DNA from: Rhizaria sp. SCN 62-66
Lineage: Eukaryota > Rhizaria, unplaced
Direction: 5' to 3'
Assembly: GCA_001724265.1 (NCBI GenBank)
Contig: MEDY01000042.1
Span: 1 to 64,000, forward strand
DNA: 64,000 bases
The position numbers and the translations under genes were made by a program. The notes beneath the pieces were generated by a model. It was not told the DNA's origin and made no database searches. It saw only the letters and a list, made by a program, of their open reading frames with translations. Numbering within the stretch: position 1 is the stretch's first letter; the number at the start of each line of letters is the position of its first letter. This document shows positions 60,647 through 64,000 of the stretch, one piece after another.

Positions 60647-63600
60647 ATGCTTCCGGCGCCCTCCCCTGACGATGGCCGGCAAGCCTTCATGCAAACCGAC
60701 TCTGGTTCTGCCCGTGCTCGATTCGAGGAGTCCAAGTACGTATCTTTGTTATACTTGCGAGTTGCTAGCATGAACGTTTGTTGCAGTCCTGTACATCCAC
60801 TCTCATTTCCATCATCTCCCTCTTCACTTCGCGCCCTCTTCGTTTCCCCACAGTGCTGCGCTCGTCGCTTCCCAGAACCTCGCTCGCAAGCGCATATACC
60901 CAGGCCGCAACATGTCAGAGAGCGTTTGGAGCACGCTCTGCTGGGACGCCGACCTGAACCAGACTTCGCCGCATGAGGCCGCTGCCCCCGCCCCGCCGGT
61001 TCACACGCATAGCCACATCACCGGCCACGAGTACACCCACTTCTTCCAGGCGTCCGGCGCCGTCCTCGCGCCCTCCGTCCCTTCCGCTCCCGCCGATCTC
61101 ACTGCCGCACAGCAGGGTGACTGCGGCGGCGCGTTGGGACAGGTTGAAGCGTTGCGTGCGCGGCTGCGGGAGACACTCGTCACCACAGCTGCTGCGTCGT
61201 ACACTGCTCCGCCCGCAGCTGCGTACCGTGACGCCGCTGTTGCGGCGACCGCAGCTTACGCTCACTCGGTGCAGCAGCACCAGCACCAGTACCAGCACCA
61301 GTATCAGACGCAATACCAACCGCAAATGTACGAACAACAACAGCAACAACAGCACCAGCACCAGCAGCAACAGTTTTCCACGGCTGCTTGTTGCGGCCTC
61401 TCACACAGCGCGCAGCCCCAACCTCAGCCTCAGCCTCCGTTTCAGTCACAGCAGCCACAACCGCAGTTTGTGACTCAGACCGTGTACCTGCCGCCGACTG
61501 CGCACAGTACTGATGCCAAGAGCACCGCGAAGATGGTGCAGAAAGCTCGTCCCAACTCGTTCGTCTTCACAGCCACCGTCCCCGTTCCTTCTCCCAGCAG
61601 CGCTGAGAGCAGGAGTACTGCGAGTGCGAGCGTTGCCAGTGGGTCATGCGATAGCTCTCCGTGCTCACATTCGCCCGTCGCCATCCCCGTCGCCCCAGTC
61701 GCTGTTTCCGCGCCCTCCGCTCTCCCTTCTCAGTCACCCGCAGCTGCCACAGCCGCTGCAACAACGAGCAGCAGCCGGGGTAACGCAGTGACTGTGAGCC
61801 ACGCTTTGCACACGGCGCGCGAGACTGCGACCGCGTTTGAGTCCGCCCAGTCGGGCTACGTCTCCAGCGGGAACACCGTCGACGCTGCTGGCTACGCCGC
61901 TCAGGGTCAGTCTGGTGCTGCTGGTCAGAGTAGCTTTGTGCCGGCTGAGAGCCTGGAACGCCGCGCCAAGTGCCGCGCTCAGCTCGATGAGGACCGACTG
62001 GAGCGCGATCCTCAGTTACATGCACGCGCTGCTGCTGCCACCGCGCGCGCCACTGCCACCGCTGCCTCTCAGACCGAGTCGTCGTCTTTTAAGAGTAGCA
62101 GCAGCCTAGCGAACGCTGCTGCGAGCAAGGACGGTGGTGTCGTCGGAGCGACTCTTGCGCGCGCTTTCACGCCCGGACAGCTGACTGCGCTGGAGCGCGC
62201 GGACCCGCTGCTGCAGAGCCGCGTGGAAGAGCTGCTCTCGCTGCGGGCCGATGCGCTGACGAGCAAGGACATCCGCGAGAACCAGACTCTGCTCGACCAG
62301 GTACTTTTCACTTCTCATTTGAAACGACTAGTACAATAAGTTACCCCTTGTTTAAAATTAATGTTGTGACATGAGCTACAAAATTACATACTCTAACTTT
62401 GCTTATGTTGATTTTTCTTGAATGTTCATTTTTTGTTTTGCTAATATTTTAGCGTGCAGTTCTGCGCAGGCGGAAGCTCCTTGCGGTGGCCAAGCTCCGG
62501 TCCCTTCGCGAGCGCCGCGCTGCCGAGGCCGTTCTTGCCCATGCCATCTCGCACCCTGTCTGCCACACGCGCCACGCAGTCCCTGGCGCCAGTGCCGACG
62601 GCGATGCCGCTCTGGCGCTGTCCAACGGCGGCGGCGTCGTCTCAGCAGCGTCACACCGTCTTTTCGAGTCCACCCGCCTCCGCTCGGACACAACCGCGGC
62701 GACTCTGTTCCAGAAGCCTCCGTTCCACAACTTTGGCGCCGGCAACATCTCGCAGCCTGCCGTACTGCCGCGCCCGCGCACTGCCGCCGCCGCGGGAGCC
62801 TGCGCCGCCGCGTCCCGCTCCGTCTCCGGCGGCGTCTGCGCCTATGAGGGCGACTGCGGTCGGTCGAGCTGCGGCTTCCTGCGCGCTCCCACCGTGCCCG
62901 GCCGCTCGCAGTCGGCGCGTGCGCTGCGGCAGGTGCAGGGCAGCGGCGACAACTATCTCGTCTCCCACAACGCTTACGCTGACGGCGCGTCTGCTGCCGC
63001 GATCGCGGCCGCAGCGTCCCAGGGCGGCAGCAGCGGCGGTGGCATCCACAGCAGCGTCACGGGCGCCGGCGCCGTCGTCACCGGCGGGCCCAAGAAGGCG
63101 ACGATGGCGGGCACGCGCCAAGTGTACCAGTCGGTGCGCCGCGCAGTGCGCAACCGCGTCGCCGCTGCTGCGAGTGATGAGCGGTACATCGCGCTCATGG
63201 TCGAGCCGCGGATGCGTCAGACGGTGGCTGCGGAGAAGCTGAGGCAGGGCGCTGAGCGGGCCAAGAAGGATGGGGAGATCGCGGGGTACGTGCCCGAGAG
63301 CTACTACATTGGCAGCAACTTTAGCCACGACAAGAATAACGATGGGAAGGCTGGGACGAGTGTGAGCGGGCTCACGGTCACTGATGGCTCCGGCAACACC
63401 TACAGCAGTCATTGCCTCGACGCAGGCACCGCGAATAGCGGCGCTAACTCCAGTGGCTTTGTCGGCGGCTCTAGCGGCAGCACTGCCGTGTTCGTCCCTT
63501 TATCGCCGTCGCACACTGTCGCCGCCGCGGGCAACCCTGCTGTGCGCAAGCCTCCGCGCGCGGCCAGGCCCGCCTCTGCACAGCCGCTGCGCGTGCCGCG

Positions 63601-64000
63601 CGGCGCCGGCGTGCTCAAAGTCAAGACGCAGGCGGACGAAGTTAAATCGCATGCGGGCGAAGTCAAGCCGCCCCGGTCCACGTCGCGCCCTAAGACGGGC
63701 CGCGGCGGCGGTGCTGCTGCTGTTCAGAAGACTGCGAACATCTGTCAGAAGAAGACAGTGCATTGGGACGACGAAAGCAACAGCAACAGGAACACGAACA
63801 CTGAGAGCAGTGCCACATGCGGTGGGGCGAGCACCGCGACTGAGCCTGCGCCTAGCCCCACAGCTTCTGCCGCAGCTCCCCAGTCACAGCTGCCGTCACG
63901 GTCGCAGACTCAGACGCTGGCACAGAGTCAGGACGCGACTTTGGCTGCGTTAATGGCTCTACTGCAGCAGCCGCAGCCTCCCGCGGTTGCCGCTGCTTTG
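60647..64000 (+). CDS. Hypothetical protein with basic helical region and possible PP1-docking motif; 3' end beyond window
   Basis: Exons 60647-60735, 60854-62300 and 62453 onward; the last is open for 516 codons to the window end, giving at least 1,028 codons. The N-terminus (ESNAALVASQNLARKRIYPGRN) spans the first splice. Residues about 115-260 are Gln/Tyr/Pro-rich. A helical block sits at the second splice (RVEELLSLRADALTSKDIREN, then RRRKLLAVAKLRSLRERRAAE). Exon 3 has Gly/Ala-rich loops around a conserved-looking stretch at 63100-63350 (YQSVRRAVRNRV, YIALMVEPRMRQTV). KTVHW at 63752-63766 fits the RVxF-type docking motif for protein phosphatase 1. No family is recognised, and there is no stop codon within the window. 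Confidence 0.8.
60736..60853 (+). other. Intron 1 of 3'-terminal gene
   Basis: A 118-bp phase-2 intron, GTACGTAT...CCCCACAG. Joining AA to T makes an Asn codon and keeps the frame open into ALVASQNLARKR. Confidence 0.85.
62301..62452 (+). other. Intron 2 of 3'-terminal gene
   Basis: A 152-bp phase-0 intron, GTACTTTT...ATTTTAG, very AT-rich. Splicing avoids a TAA and opens the 516-codon third exon. Confidence 0.87.

Overview
The window is the left end of a nuclear chromosome of an unidentified unicellular eukaryote. It opens with 94 bases of C-strand telomere built on a 9-base unit (CCTAATAAC, G-strand TTATTAGGG). Coding sequence is GC-rich and strongly biased to Ala, Ser, Thr and Pro, with many homopeptide tracts. 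Spacers and introns are AT-rich. Nine spliceosomal introns (101-293 bp) can be placed from reading frame, and eight of them start GTAC. I cannot name the lineage from sequence alone.

Layout: (1) 96-1208, the 3' part of a gene cut off by the telomere; (2) 2486-21516, a giant gene of about 6,300 codons with one frame jump at a 15-bp tandem repeat; (3) 22318-23330 minus, a decayed gene; (4) 24259-32696, a very large DUSP-USP deubiquitinase of the USP4/11/15 type; (5) 33279-48308, a 5,009-codon gene of unknown function; (6) 48794-49875 minus, PCNA; (7) 50499-52293 minus, a Tudor-like/UVR/mitochondrial-carrier fusion; (8) 53797-57449, a four-exon coiled-coil protein; (9) 57848-59721 minus, a Gln-rich protein; (10) 60647 to beyond the window end, a three-exon gene.

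The main result is that UAG appears to be a sense codon. Each complete gene ends in TAA (six) or TGA (two), never TAG. Five TAG triplets lie inside otherwise open, in-phase genes. In the deubiquitinase, two of them separate pieces of one DUSP domain, and another lies 19 codons before the catalytic cysteine with no ATG in between. Which amino acid is inserted cannot be decided here.

The recognisable genes are housekeeping (replication clamp, ubiquitin removal, membrane carrier). They share no obvious pathway and no operon-like organisation. Genes 7/8 and 9/10 are divergent pairs, and 8/9 are convergent.
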